A stretch of 64,000 bases of DNA, taken from Mangifera indica. Its lineage: Eukaryota > Streptophyta > Magnoliopsida > Sapindales > Anacardiaceae. Below, piece by piece: positions 31,829 through 45,690 of the stretch. The position numbers and the translations under genes were made by a program. Location of the stretch: contig NC_058150.1 in the NCBI RefSeq assembly GCF_011075055.1, positions 9,586,330-9,650,329 of the forward strand. Reading direction: 5' to 3'. The first letter of the stretch is position 1. Each line of letters starts with the position of its first letter. The notes beneath the pieces were generated by a model, which was not told where the DNA came from, did not search any database, and saw only the letters and a list, made by a program, of their open reading frames with translations.

Positions 31829-34800
31829 ATGGCAACTTTCTTCATCATACCCCCACCCACTTTCCCCCCCTCAAAATTCACAGAGTTCTCACAATCCACT
31901 TTCCTCCCCACAAAATCCGGTGTGTTTTCTTCGTCAAGTCCCTCTCCTCTTCATTCTCACTTCACTCCCAAACCCTTCTTCAAAACGTCGATCTCCTGCT
32001 CCCTCAACCACCACCCCTCCACGCGCCCCCCTTACATCCCCCACCACATTTCCAACCCCAACTACGTCCGCATCTTTGACACCACCCTCCGTGATGGCGA
32101 GCAGTCCCCCGGCGCCAGCCTAACCTCCAAGGAAAAGCTCGACATCTCGCGCCAGCTGGCGAAATTGTGCGTGGACATCATCGAGGCGGGGTTTCCGGCG
32201 GCCTCCAAGGACGACTTCGAGGCGGTGACGATGATAGCCAAGGAAGTCGGAAACGCCGTCTCGGACGACGGCTATGTTCCGGTGATTTGCGGGCTGTCGC
32301 GATGCAATGAGAGAGATATAAAGGTGGCATGGGAGGCCGTAAAGTACGCGACACGGCCAAGGATTCATACGTTTATTGCGACGAGTGAAATTCATATGAA
32401 GTATAAATTGAGGAAGAGTAAAGGGGAGGTTATTGAAATTGCGAGAAGTATGGTTAAGTTTGCGAGGCGTTTGGGTTGTGAAGATGTTGAGTTTAGTCCT
32501 GAAGATGCTGGAAGGTATATGTTTTTTGAAGTTGGGTTGTTGTGAAGATGTTCAATTTAGTGCTGAGCATTCTAGAACTGGAAGGTTTTATTTTTTTTTA
32601 ATGCTTTTGTTTTAGTAATAAAAAACTCTTTTCAATTTAAAATTGGGAAAATTTTGGTTTTTCGATCAAACCCGTTTTAAGAGACCCTTTTTTGGTAACA
32701 TCGTTAAAAAGGATGGTGGAGCCACGTTTTCTTTGTTTAATCTCAATCTTATTCTGATTGTGAATCGTATGTTAGTGAATCATTTTGTGTTTCTTCGTTG
32801 AATGCTGGTTATATGATTGGCGATCCAATAATTTGGCACAACTATCTTAAATTATTTTGTTGGGCAGATTTTGATTTTCACTGTAAGCATTCTGATTCTG
32901 CCTTTATACACTTGATGTCATGCGGTTGCTCATTCTATTAATTTTTATATGGTCATAGATAGTGGCATAATTGTTGGGAATTTAGTGATTAGTTCTCTGG
33001 TATTTGTGATGGCTAGTACATTCAGTTCAATATGCTGATTTATTTCTGTGCTTCTTTTGGTCTTCAAGAATATATTCTAAAGCAGGGGAAAGTTGTATAT
33101 TTTGGATTTTAGTAAGCACTAAGCAATCTACAAGCCAAGACCTTTAGCTGTTTGAATATACTGACTTCTTTCTGTACTTATTGTGGCATCAAAGAATATT
33201 CTCTCTAGCATAAAGGAATTTATATGTTGGGATTGTTAGATAAGACGGAGTAATTTACTAGTAAGGACATTATGCTTTAAGTCAAAGTAGTCAGTTGAAC
33301 AGAGAAATGAAGACTTGTTTTAGTAGTTTTCTGAAATGTAATAATATCATAACACCATTAATTACTCGATGAAAGCTAATTTCTTGTGTTTTTTCTTGTC
33401 TTTCCTGATAAGAAAGTAAAACAACTGTTCTTTTTAACTAGTAAAAAAGCTTCTGTAAACATGATGATGTATGTTGGTTATTTTCTTTTACCTGAAAGTG
33501 ATTCCTGTTTCTCTTTTTGATTCTACCAGATCTGAGAGGGAGTTTTTGTATGAGATTTTGGGTGAAGTAATTAAGGCTGGGGCAACAACACTTAACATAC
33601 CTGATACTGTTGGTATAACTGTTCCTACTGAATTTGGACAATTGATTGCTGACATAAAAGCCAACACCCCTGGAATCGAAAATGTTATTATTTCAACACA
33701 TTGCCAGAATGATCTTGGACTTTCTACTGCCAACACTATCGCTGTATGTGGTTGTGTTTTAACTCTACTGAATGCATGGGGCATTGTAATGAATTGTAAC
33801 TCACATCTCAGTTTGTGTAAATTCAGGGGGCAGTTGCAGGTGCTAGACAACTGGAAGTAACAATTAATGGCATTGGTGAGAGAGCTGGAAATGCTTCATT
33901 AGAGGAGGTTAGTTTATTACTGTTTGCAATAATGTGAAAATTTCTGAGATTGTTTTTCAAGTACTAATAAATGGTCTCATCTTGTGAAAACACAAAAAGG
34001 AAAATTATATTTTTTTAATATAATTTTATTGCTTCTAGTAACAAATAAAATGTGTTTGTATGAGGCAAACACATTGCATTTCTTATTAGAAGCTGTAAAA
34101 AATATATATATATATATATATACATTTTTTAAAAATAATTGACAAATGTATGAATAATTGAAGAGAGTCACTTTTAGGTTTACCTGAGAGTTTGTGTTTT
34201 CATCTCCGTTTGTTGAAGAATCCTACTAATCAGGTTCGTCCCTGATTTATCTAGTCAACAAGCAAAGATTTTTTTTTTTTAAAGGTCAAGTAACTGATTA
34301 CTGGCTTTTGGTGAAGGTTGCTTCACTTGCTTAGATTGGAGTTAAAGAAGCATGGTCAACTTATATGAGTAAGATACTGGAATCTATGCATAAGTAAATA
34401 GTTCATTGGCAGGCAAAAATTTGGTGCTTCAGAATGCATATGCTATAAAATGATGAGGCACTCAATTACTCAAAACATTAGGCCAATTGGGCTGTTCATA
34501 AGCTTTTCAAGACGTCTACTTAATTGTGATTGCGTCAAACAATTTATTTAACTCTCCTTGTGGCATGCCTCAATCTATGAATCCATCATCAAAAAGTAAA
34601 CGGTCAAACCTTCTTCAACTGTATGTTTTTTACCTGATAGATTTGTTTTAGAACTTCAGATGTTGAGGTGGGAGAGAGAGACCTTTAGAGAAATAATGGT
34701 TTTCATTTTCTTGATTAATGGGTAAATTTGATCGAATTTTGTGCCATTCAAATAGGCTTATTTTACTTAGATTTAAACCATTTATTCTAACTTGCTCTTT

Positions 34801-37800
34801 ATAATTTTCTATCTTCCTTAATTGCTTTTTTCATTTATTATTTAAGTTTTTTTCTTCAAATTTTTTACTTATTTTGTTGTCTATTGTGTAGGTGGTAATG
34901 GCTCTTAAATGTCGTGGTGAGCATGTATTCGGAGGTCTCTATACTGGAATCAATACTAGACACATTGTTATGGCTAGCAAGATGGTATTTTTTAAAACAC
35001 TCTGATAGCGACCTAGTTCAAATATCATTAATATTAAAAGAAAATAGTATTGGGAACTAGAGGTATCAACTCCTGCTAAAGGTCGTAGCCTTTCAATTAG
35101 CCAAAGGCTACCCAAACTACCAAAATAACTATATTCTTTGCTTCATTCAATCCAATCACCACTATTTATTATATCCTTATCCAACTTTAAAATTTATATA
35201 TTATCTAATTCATATATTTTATTCTAATCTTAAATATATTATCCTAATCTTAGTCTAATCTTAAATATCTTGTTTAAATAAAATATCTTATTCAAATAAA
35301 ATATTTAATTAATTAATAATAATAATACTTATTATTATTATTTAATCAAGTCCTAATATTTTCTGCCTCTTTGAAACTCATCTTGTTCTTAAAGTGGGAA
35401 AATCGGAAAATCTTGTAATTTTTTTATATTTCTTTCTACCCAATTTAAAAAAATTCCACTCATTTTGCCATTAGTCCAATTGCTATTACTAATCGGAAAA
35501 GTCAATATCATAGTGTTTGCCATTGTCGGAATATTAGCCTGGCTTTGTTCGTCTTAAGCACCATCATATATGCCTCGGATCTGAACCTCGCAACCCTTTT
35601 CTCGCCAAATTCAACATCATCTACTACTGAAAATACACTAAGAACCCTAAATCTAGCCTTAATCTTGTCGTTTTCCTCATTAGTCACCGCTTTTTTTACG
35701 ACTTCTTCCTCAGACTACAGTGATAGTGGTTGAGCTTCGATCTTATTGTTTTTCTTCGTAGTCATCTTTCTGTTCACAATCTCTTTCCATTCCTTCAGAC
35801 TCTTTGGTTATATTATCCAAACAAATTCCATGACTTCTAACTTTTCCTTCACTGCTTTCAAAATCTTTTTTACATCAACTCTATTCTCCATCATTTCCAT
35901 CATTTTTTAATTATTGTCCGGATCTCATTGTTTTGACACAATTCGATAGTAACCTAACTCAAATATCATTAATATTAAAAGAACATAATGTTGGCAACAA
36001 GAGGTGCCAACTCCTCCCAAAGTTCGTAGCGGCCCAATTAGTCAGAGGTTGCCCAAACTACCCAAATAACATTATCCTTCTCTTCCTTCTTCAATCCAAT
36101 CACCTTTATTTATTCTACCCTATTTAAATTTCAAATTCACATATTATCCAAATAATTTATTTGATCCTAATCTTAAATATATAATCGTAATTTTAAATAT
36201 CTTATCTAAATCAAATATTTTATTGAAATCAAATATTTAATTAATTAATACTACTATAATAATAATTATTATTATCTAAAACAAAACCTAACATTATTGT
36301 TAAGGACCCAACACAAATATTATTTATATTTAATAAAATAATACTGACAACAAATGGTGTTAGCTCCTTTCTAAAGGTCTTAGCCTCGCTATCAACCAAA
36401 GGTGGTCCAAAATACCAAATAACAATAGTCTTTTCTTCCCTCAATACAATCACCTCAATTCATTCCACCAATATCTAACTTTCAAATTCAAATAATATTC
36501 AAATCAAATATATTATTCTAATATCTAATATCATAAACTAATCTTAAAGATTTTATCCTAGTTAAATATTTTATGCAAATCATATATTTTTTAAATTAAT
36601 TATCATAATAATAATTATTATAATTGAATCCTAACATTACCTACCTTTTTGAAAACCACATTGTCCTTAAGGTGGACATTGTATAATTAGAAAATGTTTT
36701 GTGTTTAGACTTGATGGTTAGACCTAATGAGTAAGTTGTCTTTGAGTTGAGCCAATTAGGTTTTACCTTAGGTCTAATGATTGGGATTGGTTTTAGTTGT
36801 AAAAGGGATTGGGCTTGGTAGTTATTGGTTTGAGTTGGTATGATAAGTGTTTGGATTGCAAATTAAGTTTGGGCAAATGGTGTAATTTGAAGTGGCGAGT
36901 TAGGTTGGGTTATATTCTAGATCAGCTATGACCCATTAATAACTCTCTTTTCATGTTTCGTCTTCTCCTTTAATATACTATACCTTCACCCCTAATGCAA
37001 GAAGATCATAGCAATTAGGCGAATGAACAAATTTTGGAAGTTGGGTTTCGTTGGAAACAACCAATTTTTTATCGAAATCTACAGAGTTACCCCTAAAATC
37101 TATCGAATCACCCTTTTAGACCATTGTTAGCTTTGTAAATTCATTGGATTCTATCGAATTGTGGTTGAAGTTGCCAAAGTCTGTTGATTTCTACTTCTAG
37201 TCATTAGACTATATTGCTTTTTCATTGAAAACTCCTATCTTAACAAAATCAGTTTCACCCTTCTTCACCGGATTGACTTCTCTCCTCTCTTACTTCTCAT
37301 CGCTCACAATCAGAGTGACATTGTCATCATATCCATTTTCGTCCATCAGTAACACTACCAATCATCTGAATCTAACATGACTTCAATTTGTCCCATTCTC
37401 GTACTACTTTGATACCAATTGTTAAGGATCCAACACAAATATTATTAATATTTAATAAAATAATGTTAATAATAAGAGTTGTCAACTCCTCCTCAAAGGT
37501 GTAGCCCCATTATGACCCAAAAGTTACCAAAAATACCAAATAGCAATACTCTCTTCTCTCAATTCAATGACTTCTAATTATTCTACCAGTATCTTACTTT
37601 CAAATTCAAATAATATTCAAATCAAATATTTTACCTAATATCAACTATCATATCCTAATCGCAAAGATCTTATCCTAATTAAATATTTTATTCAAATCAT
37701 ATATTTTTTAAATTAATTATCATAATAATTATTATTATGATTGAATAGTAACACACTTGAACCTATTGCACTTGTTAATAGAATGTGTTTTGATTGGTAT

Positions 37801-40800
37801 GTCTTACTTATTTGCTTGGTAATTTAGGTAGAAGAGTATACTGGGTTGCATGTGCAGCCACACAAAGCTATTGTTGGAGCTAATGCTTTTGCTCATGAAA
37901 GTGGTATCCATCAGGTTTGTGTCATTTAACATTCAACATGAAAAAATATGTTTTACTTACTGGCTTATTATATTTATGGCCCGCCCTTGTCTTCTGCATG
38001 ATGGCTCAACTGTGTCTCTGTTATTCATTGACTTGGTCATAATAATTATATGGGCATTTATCCTATTATTGTTATTGTCATGGTTAGAAATTTCAGCTTC
38101 TCTCTACTTAAGAAAAAGAAGTCTAAATTGGCATTTTACTTGATTTTTCTATGGGATTTCGAATAATTAAGATCAAGGTTGGCTCTGTGATGGTAGCAAT
38201 TATGTATGGTAAGGGTAATCGGTAAATATTACTTCTGAAAAAAAAAAAAAAATTCTTATTTACTTGGCTATTTTGGTACTTGAAAACTGTGAAGGTAATT
38301 ATGGGTTAGTAAGTAATGACTATGCTTGGTCAGGATTCTGCTATGGGTTTGCTTTTGACTGGAAATAATTACTTACAGAAATGATTACTTCATGGAGGTA
38401 ATGCAGGAATATTTGGCATGATTAAATTATTTGTTCATTTTCTTTCTTTTACCTTTTTTGCACTAGAAGCAAAGAATAAAATGTTAACACTCTCTTCTCA
38501 CTTGATGTTTGTGTAATTATAAGCACATATCCTTTGTAGAATGAGGACATTTAAGGTAATGCTGAAATTTTTGGTATGATTAAATTATTTGTTCATTTTC
38601 TTTCTTGTCACTTTCTTTGCGCTAGAATTCATTTCTTGAGATAATATGTTAGGAAAGTAGAAATCTCTTAACTCTCAAGAAACCAATTCAACCAACACAA
38701 CCATAATGGAATGAAAATAGGATTTTTATACTGAATAATAATAGTGTTTTACATAGAACAAAAACATAAACCAAACACAATTCTACCGACTTTTGAGATA
38801 CCAAAATCTCTCTCTAATTTGTTTGGCTTTTGAGAGACTAGACTTTATCCACTTCCATCAGCTTTTGAGAGGCCAACTCTCTCCCCGCAATCAGCCAAAT
38901 GATGTCCAAACAAAACCCAAAATTTCCTTGTCCCCTTCCTTCTGCAATCCCTCTCTTATACTTGCCCATAATTGTTGTCATAAATTGCCTTTATGACTGC
39001 CCATATTTCCCACTCTTATTCTTGCCCATAACTGCCTTCATAATTGCCCATGTTTCACATTCTTATTCTTGTCCATGACTGCATTCACAGTTGCCCATGT
39101 GTGCTACCTGTGCTTCCAATTTTGTCTTCTTGTGGGTTACATAAATCTTGATCCTAACATTATTTGCCCCTATGAGAACCACCTTGTCCTCAAGGTGGGA
39201 AAATTGGAAAGTTTTTTTTTTTTTCGTAACCTGTCGGATAAATGTCCACTCTTCAATCTCATGCTTCAGTAAATTGATTGTCCTCATCCTCAGAAAACAC
39301 AGTTCTAATACCAATTTGTTAGGAACCCAAAAATCTCTTAACTCTCAAACAACCAATCTGACCAACACAAACATTATGGAACAGAAAATAGGATTTTTAT
39401 ACTGAATAATAGTAATGTTTACAGAGAACAAAAACTTAAAGCAAACAAAATTATATCGGCTTTCAAGAGGTTAGACTCTCTCCACTTCTACTAGCTTTCA
39501 AAGGGCTAGTTCTCTCCCTCAATCAGCCAAAGACTACCTAAACTAAACCCAATTTTTTCTTGCCTCCTTCCTTCCTGCAATCCCTCTCTTATACTTTCCC
39601 ATAACAGTCTATTGAAATTGTCTTAATAAATGCCCTTATTTGCCACTCCTATTTTTGCCCATAACTACCTCCATTAACTGCATTCATAATTTCCTAAATT
39701 TCCCACTTTATTCTTGCCCATAACTGTCTTCGTAAACTACCTTCATAACTACCCATGTTTCCCATTCTTGTTCTTGCACATAAATACCTTCATAACTGCC
39801 TATCTGTGCCACTTGTTCTCCCAATTCCATCTTCCTGCAGGTTACACAAATCTTGGTGCTAACATAGTAGAATGGGTAAAATGGTATGATAAATTTTATG
39901 CAATATCAGAAGAGAAAGAAAGTACTACAGGGTAATACTTTTGCCTACTTTCAAACTAGAGAATGTACCTCTGATTAGGATTTAGGCCTAATGTCATGGG
40001 AGGTTCATGAGGTTTTACAAGATATTGATATTCTTCTTTCTTTGTGGTTGATCATTGAAGTGGCATAAGTTGGGTGAAGTTGTTTATTGAAAGCCCTTTG
40101 ATGATAAAGGTGAAGATTGTGTATGTAAGGATAAAAATTATCCATTTTTCCCATGAATATGTCCAAATATAATTTTCACCTGTATCTTGTGTGGTGATAT
40201 TTGAAAGGTTAGAAAAGAGGAAGTTGATGTGCATGCTATGTGATATTAATATGTTTGGCTGATAATACTAGGTCAATTATATATGTTTGTTCATTTAGTT
40301 GGCAAACCCAGCAGCTCCTTTACCAATCAAGTGTGCATTGGGAAACTGCTGCATTGTATTGTAACTGATTTCCTTGTCATCATTTTTTTTTTTTTGGCTT
40401 GATTTGGTTTAACTAAGGTATCTTAAAAATTCTTCCTCTTTTGTAGGATGGAATGCTAAAACATAAAGGTACATATGAAATTATTTCCCCTGAAGATATA
40501 GGGCTTGAACGATCCAATGAAGCTGGTATTGTCCTTGGAAAGCTTAGGTATCGTGTTGAACTCATCAAATGTTTTATTTCAATTTTGCATTTTTTTTTAA
40601 ATATTTAAGTTTTTAGTTTTTTTTTTTTTTTATCAAAAAGATTTTCAATATAACCATGATTAGTATTTCCACCATTAATTGTTATTGGTCAGATGTAGGT
40701 TTGTCTCTTGAAAATGGCAGTTTGCACATGGTTGTAATGTAACTGTACGAAGTAGTAATAGGGCATTTACTTTGGTGAACCATATAGAATCCTCAGATAG

Positions 40801-43800
40801 CTTAAAATTTTTCTCTCGCTTACCTGAACACTTTATTCCCAGCTTAATCGTGGTAAACTGGATTTAAAATTCTGATATGGTGAGGCAAGATTGCACCAAT
40901 AGGGAAAATTCTACAAAATTTTAGTGTCATGTATTCCTTTTATTCTTCACTAGAAGACAAAAAATTGCTGTAAAGTGATTCCCCTTGTTTTAGCATGTAA
41001 ATCCACGTCGTTGTTAGCTGGTTTGGGCTCTCATAAATGAGCTATCAAGGATTTTAAGATACCAACCACCTGTTATGAGAAGATAAGACTGCATCTCTTG
41101 ATTTTGTGCCTGCTGTACTTGGTTTTGTAATCTATTGAATTGAGTGTTATTATAGAAATTTTCTTGATCTCTGCTTCTTTGTGCATTAGTTTCTTTTATA
41201 TGTCCTGAATTTTTCACCTAAATGGAAAAATTTCTGCTACAGTGGACGCCATGCTTTGAAGGACCAGCTGAAACGGGTAAACTAGGATTTAGATATCTGT
41301 AAGGTTTGATTAATTCATCTTTCACTTTCTGATTATGGATTAACACTTCTGTCTTCTTGATTTTTCAGCTTGGTTATGAGCTAGATGTCCAGCAGCTTGA
41401 GAATGTATTCTGGCGTTTCAAAGCTGTAGCTGAACAGAAAAAGGTGACATGGGAACTTATGATGACATCTCAGTTGCTTTTCTTGTTTAATTAGTTAGAT
41501 CATATTTGATGTATGAAAATGTTTGAGTGGAACTTGTAAGAATTTAAGTATTAGGTTGTAGAATAGCTTCAAATTAAGGCATTAACTTTGACCTTCCAAG
41601 ATTAGGAATGATTGTTATTTGATGCTTTATAATAGTTACAATATAGCAGTAAATGTTTAAGATTCTTGCTTGGCAAGTTGCCCTCTCAAATATCTGCCCA
41701 GAAAATGCTATCATGATTTGCTTTCCCTAGGTGAATAGCCTTCCATGTTCAGTTAGTCAATTGTTGAAAACAGAATATAATTGTTGTAGTATAGAGTTTT
41801 CACTAGAAGCCTCCAGTACAGAGAAACTTTATAATTTTTGTTTCATGAGTAAGAAAGTGAATCATTTTTGTGACTGTGCATGTAAATGCAAGCTTGTTTC
41901 AATTTTTTTTACAAGTAAATACTTTTCCTTAATGTTATTTCTTTGTACTGGTGGCAGAGAATTACTGATGCAGACTTAACAGCATTGGTATCAGATGAGG
42001 TTTTTCAGCCAGAAGTTGTCTGGAGGCTTCTTGATCTGCAGGTAAATTGCTTTTGTGTTTCTTCATTCTATTTGATTACTTTTTTGTTTTAGAAGCATTT
42101 TCAATAGGATGGTCCTGTCATTGAGGAACTAATTGGTAGTTGATTATTAGAGAAAACATCTGACATGTGAAATGATGGTTATGCGTATCAAGGAAGCAGC
42201 ATATGATAATTCACCACGATCCAATGAGTTTAGTAAATACTATTGCACCTCGCTTAAGTTTTCATGAATTGTTTGTTCGTTCATCTTCTCTGAGCTCAGT
42301 TAACAAACAACAATATTTGAAAAATAAAGGATACATTTGTTTTTGTTTTGAATGAATTGTTTTGAGCATATACTAAATTATTGTCTCTAATCTCTGAAGA
42401 AAAAGAGAGTTAATTTGTGCTTCTTCTCAAATGGGTTTCTAATTTTGGCTCATAAAAGGTTGGTAAATGGGCATTTAAGTTAAAGGTACTCTTTGGGGCA
42501 TGCCCTGGATTGGTCAAGTTACTCCGGTGACTTGTTTGTCACCAGCTGCTCAAGCGAAGGAAACCCATGTGCCTTTTCTTTTGGACTTACTAGTTTGTAT
42601 ATTATTCATTTGCAATTTGTGTTTGTTGAAATGTCAGCTTTTAACTCTTTTGTATGTTCTTCAACTTTTTATTCGTTTATTATAGTGATACATTGTTGAA
42701 GTGGGATTTTCTTCTTGTGTTTATTTGTGTGTTTCAATGTTATTCGGTAATAAATGATGAGTTTTGACATTTGTGTTTATTGAACGTGGTATTCAATCTT
42801 GGATGTAAGGTTCTTTGTTTTATTTGGGTGGAGGAATTAGTATATTTTTTTGGCTAAGACTATTCAAAGAATGAAGCTTTGGTGTTGTCTATTTTCAGTG
42901 ACATCAATTTGTTACTTTTAGCTGTGAAAACTCAAATGATTTATAGGGTTTTGGCATCATCAGTCTCTTCGTCAATTTGGCCTTCATTGATAGAAGCTTA
43001 GTTCATGTTCAACAGATGCAATTGCCTTCTCTAAATCATGCATTTATATATGTATTTGTATGAACTGATGTTCAGAAATGTAGGATAAATTTCTGTTCAC
43101 AATTTGTTGTGTACATTGGAGAAGAAACTAAGCTGATAAATAAGCAAAAATATATTTTACCATTGCCATGGTAATCAAATGTTATTACTAGTTGCATGAT
43201 TTCTCTTGTCAAATATTGTTCGTCTGTAATTCAACCTGTAACACATTACTTATCTTGAATTTCAAGGACAGTGCTAACATCTGTAACACATTCTGTTAAG
43301 AATTTCCACTTGTAACTGAGCTCACTGGAGATGATTTCATATTTTACAAAATATTAGGGGAGAGCTGAGTTAGGATTTTTCGTATTTATGGGTCTTGGTG
43401 ATACTTAATGTTAGGAAAGTTGGTTATAACCCTAATAATAATAGTAGTTGATTTGTTATCATTGTTTCATCCTCCTGTCTCCATATTTAATTGTTTTTAT
43501 TCTAGATCTAGCTATGTATGAGTTGATTATAATGAAGGCAATTTCATGAGATTCTGTATTTTGCACCCATCAAACAGGTTACTTGTGGAACTCTTGGCCT
43601 TTCTACAGCAACTGTTAAGCTGATTGGCGCTGATGGTAAAGAGCATGTTGCGTGTTCTGTTGGAACTGGGCCTGTTGATTGTGCTTACAAGGCTGTTGAT
43701 CTCATTGTGAAGGTTTGATTTGAGTAAACTTGTAGTGTTATTTGAGTTTTGGGTATCATATCAATCTTGTTTTCTACCTAAAGTATACTATAAGATGCCT

Positions 43801-44274
43801 GTGTTAACATTCTTTCTGGCTACTGTAAATACTGCTGCAAGGTACTCTGTATAGTTTTATTCATGTCAAGATAATTATGAGATTTTGATACTTTGCAGGA
43901 ACCAGTGACTCTTCTTGAGTATTCAATGAATGCGGTTACAGAAGGCATTGATGCAATAGCCACTACTCGTGTTCTAATTCGTGGCGACAGAATTCCCAAA
44001 TCTACTAATGCTCAGACTGGTGAAACAGTGCACCGAACATTCAGGTATTGGATGTTCTGATTGCTTCTTTCTCATAGTTGGCTTATTCATTCAGCTACCT
44101 CCTGATTTATGGCGATTTACTCTTTTATCTTCTGCTTCCAGTGGAATCGGAGCAGGAATGGATATTGTTGTCTCTAGTGTCAAGGCATACGTTGGTGCTC
44201 TAAACAAGATGTTAGGTTTTCAAAATCAGTTGCCATCCAACGTTTATGAAGAACAAACTCCTGTGTCATTTTGA
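31829..44274 (+). CDS. IPMS: 2-isopropylmalate synthase, chloroplast; 12 coding exons
   Basis: CDS exons: 31829-32514, 33530-33743, 33827-33907, 34892-34984, 37828-37914, 40447-40547, 41243-41276, 41369-41443, 41958-42041, 43578-43712, 43899-44044, 44142-44274; 1869 nt, 622 codons, all GT..AG. The enzyme condenses acetyl-CoA with 2-oxoisovalerate, the first committed step of leucine synthesis in plastids. The first ~60 residues are rich in Ser, Pro, Thr and Phe, as in a transit peptide. The HMGL-like TIM barrel shows [14 protein letters not shown] (LRDGEQ at 87-92), [15 protein letters not shown] (286-290 around HCQND) and [34 protein letters not shown] and a complete C-terminal LeuA dimer/regulatory domain ([14 protein letters not shown] to [10 protein letters not shown]) argue for leucine-regulated IPMS rather than a methylthioalkylmalate synthase, which lacks that domain. 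The first in-frame ATG is 31829. Introns 4 and 5 carry LTR elements. A further GT (AAAG|GTACAT) just after the stop may start a 3'UTR intron. Confidence 0.94.
32533..32590 (+). repeat. Degenerate duplicate of the exon 1 end in IPMS intron 1
   Basis: TTGTGAAGATGTTCAATTTAG...ACTGGAAGGTTTTATTTTTT repeats, with changes, the last ~45 bases of exon 1 plus its donor (32472-32525). It includes a second GGAAG|GT. Use of that later donor would read through a TGA at 32543, so the first donor is taken as real. Confidence 0.7.
35003..37753 (-). mobile_element. Composite non-autonomous LTR element with four LTRs in IPMS intron 4
   Basis: Four related LTRs in the same orientation: 35003-35358, 35944-36293, 36298-36636 and 37420-37753. 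Internal pieces are 35359-35943 and 36637-37419. On the minus strand each internal piece starts beside its right LTR with a primer-site-like word (ATTGGTATCAAAG at 37407-37419; AATTGTGTCAAAA before 35944). Each ends beside its left LTR with an AAGGACAATGTGGTTTTC-like stretch, as at the 3' ends of plant LTR elements. Only the outermost flanks look like a target duplication: CACTC (34998-35002) and CACTT (37754-37758). No gag or pol frame exists. A tandem or recombinant pair of one family is the simplest reading. Confidence 0.7.
38647..39864 (-). mobile_element. TRIM (miniature LTR retrotransposon) in IPMS intron 5
   Basis: Left LTR 38647-39159 (513 bp) and right LTR 39317-39864 (548 bp), both TGTTAGGA...CTAACA on the plus strand, enclose only 157 bp. 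On the minus strand the internal piece starts with TTGGTATTAGAACTG, a decayed tRNA-iMet primer site, and ends with ATAGGGGCAAATAA, a polypurine-like tract next to the LTR. TAATA (38642-38646) and TAGTA (39865-39869) are a 5-bp duplication with one mismatch. There is no coding capacity. The internal 3' end (CTTGAGGACAAGGTGGTT) is shared with the composite element of intron 4. Confidence 0.8.
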
Positions 44275-45690
44275 AAGGTACATACCCCTTGTTGCTTTCT
44301 TAAATTCTTTTGTAGAAGTGCATCGAATTGTGTATAAAAAATATATTATTCAGTGGGTTTGGCTTAGTTTAATAATGTGTGTATCTTCTGTGAAAATGCC
44401 AAAATATATTCAGATAGGTGTATGAATATGATGTGTTTGCTGTTTAAGTTGAAAATGTGAATTGAACGCTGACATGATGAGGGGCATAAATTGCTATTTC
44501 AGATAGGTGTAAATTGTTATTCATTGAGACTTGAATAAATTATAACTCATAATACTATATTTGTTCATCAATTTTTGTAATAAATTGTTATGATTAAATT
44601 TAAAAGTAAATAATTAAATATTTGATTCTTTTTATATAATATTTTGTATAATTTGTTTTAACTATTGATCATTATTCAAACGAAGTTATAATAGTACAAT
44701 AAGGTCTTGAAATTGGTTTCTGGAAGTGTATAAATGAAAATTTATCAGTTTGTGTATTAAAAATTTATTTTTTATATTTTGTATTGTGTATCTTCTTGTA
44801 TAATATGATACACCTTTTTAAAATAAAATAATTAAAAAAATCTAAAAATTAAATTAATATTTTTTTATTATACTTCTCATTTTACTTTCCCCTTCAATTT
44901 AATGTTATTAATATTTTCAAAACATAAATGAAAGGTTAAAATTATTTTATCAAATTGTTACTAGTTTAATGAAAGAAAAAAAATATAGAGAAAGAATTTA
45001 TAATTGAATTTTATAATGTAAAATAAATAATATAATAAAAAATAAATATAAATATAAATATGTAATTATATATTAAATAATCATCTTAAAAAAAAGAAAA
45101 GAAAAATTAATTAAAATAGATATTTTTTTCCTGCTAATACCTTTTTAAGCCAACAAAAATTTTATTACACGTTTTTAAGCAAAACTTAGATTTTGTGTCA
45201 AAAATACCCTTTCCACTATTTTATGAACCTTATTTCCCGTACCATTTCTGTCAAAACAACAAACAAAATGCACCTTAAAATTGAAGCATACTTTCTCACA
45301 CAAGATCATCACATTCCAAGTTTCTTGTTTTAGATATTTGTCAAATGTGACTTTTATTTGTTTGTGTTAATGTTCATTGTTTGAACAGAGTGATTGACAA
45401 TAAAATATTGCTGCTTTGTTGAAAGAATATGTTGTTTTACATTGCTTGTAGACAAGCAATATCTGTACTTAGTGTCAAAGTATATAGAATAAGTTTTAGT
45501 GTCTAAATCGAAGGAAAACTAGAATTACGATTTTTCAGAAAAATAGAGTGTTTGCATGTATGTGTGTGTTAGCGATTATGTGTGTGGGCAGTTTAGATTG
45601 AAATTAAATATTTCGAACTATTGGGTTGCTTGTAATTTCACGCTAATTTTTCAAATAAGAAAATAGTTTAGGTTATATATATACTCGGAA
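44275..45690. other. IPMS 3' flank and AT-rich spacer
   Basis: The 3'UTR is followed by very AT-rich DNA without credible frames. A block at 44845-44930 recurs as a direct repeat at 46752-46838, on the other side of the MULE remnant. Confidence 0.6.
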
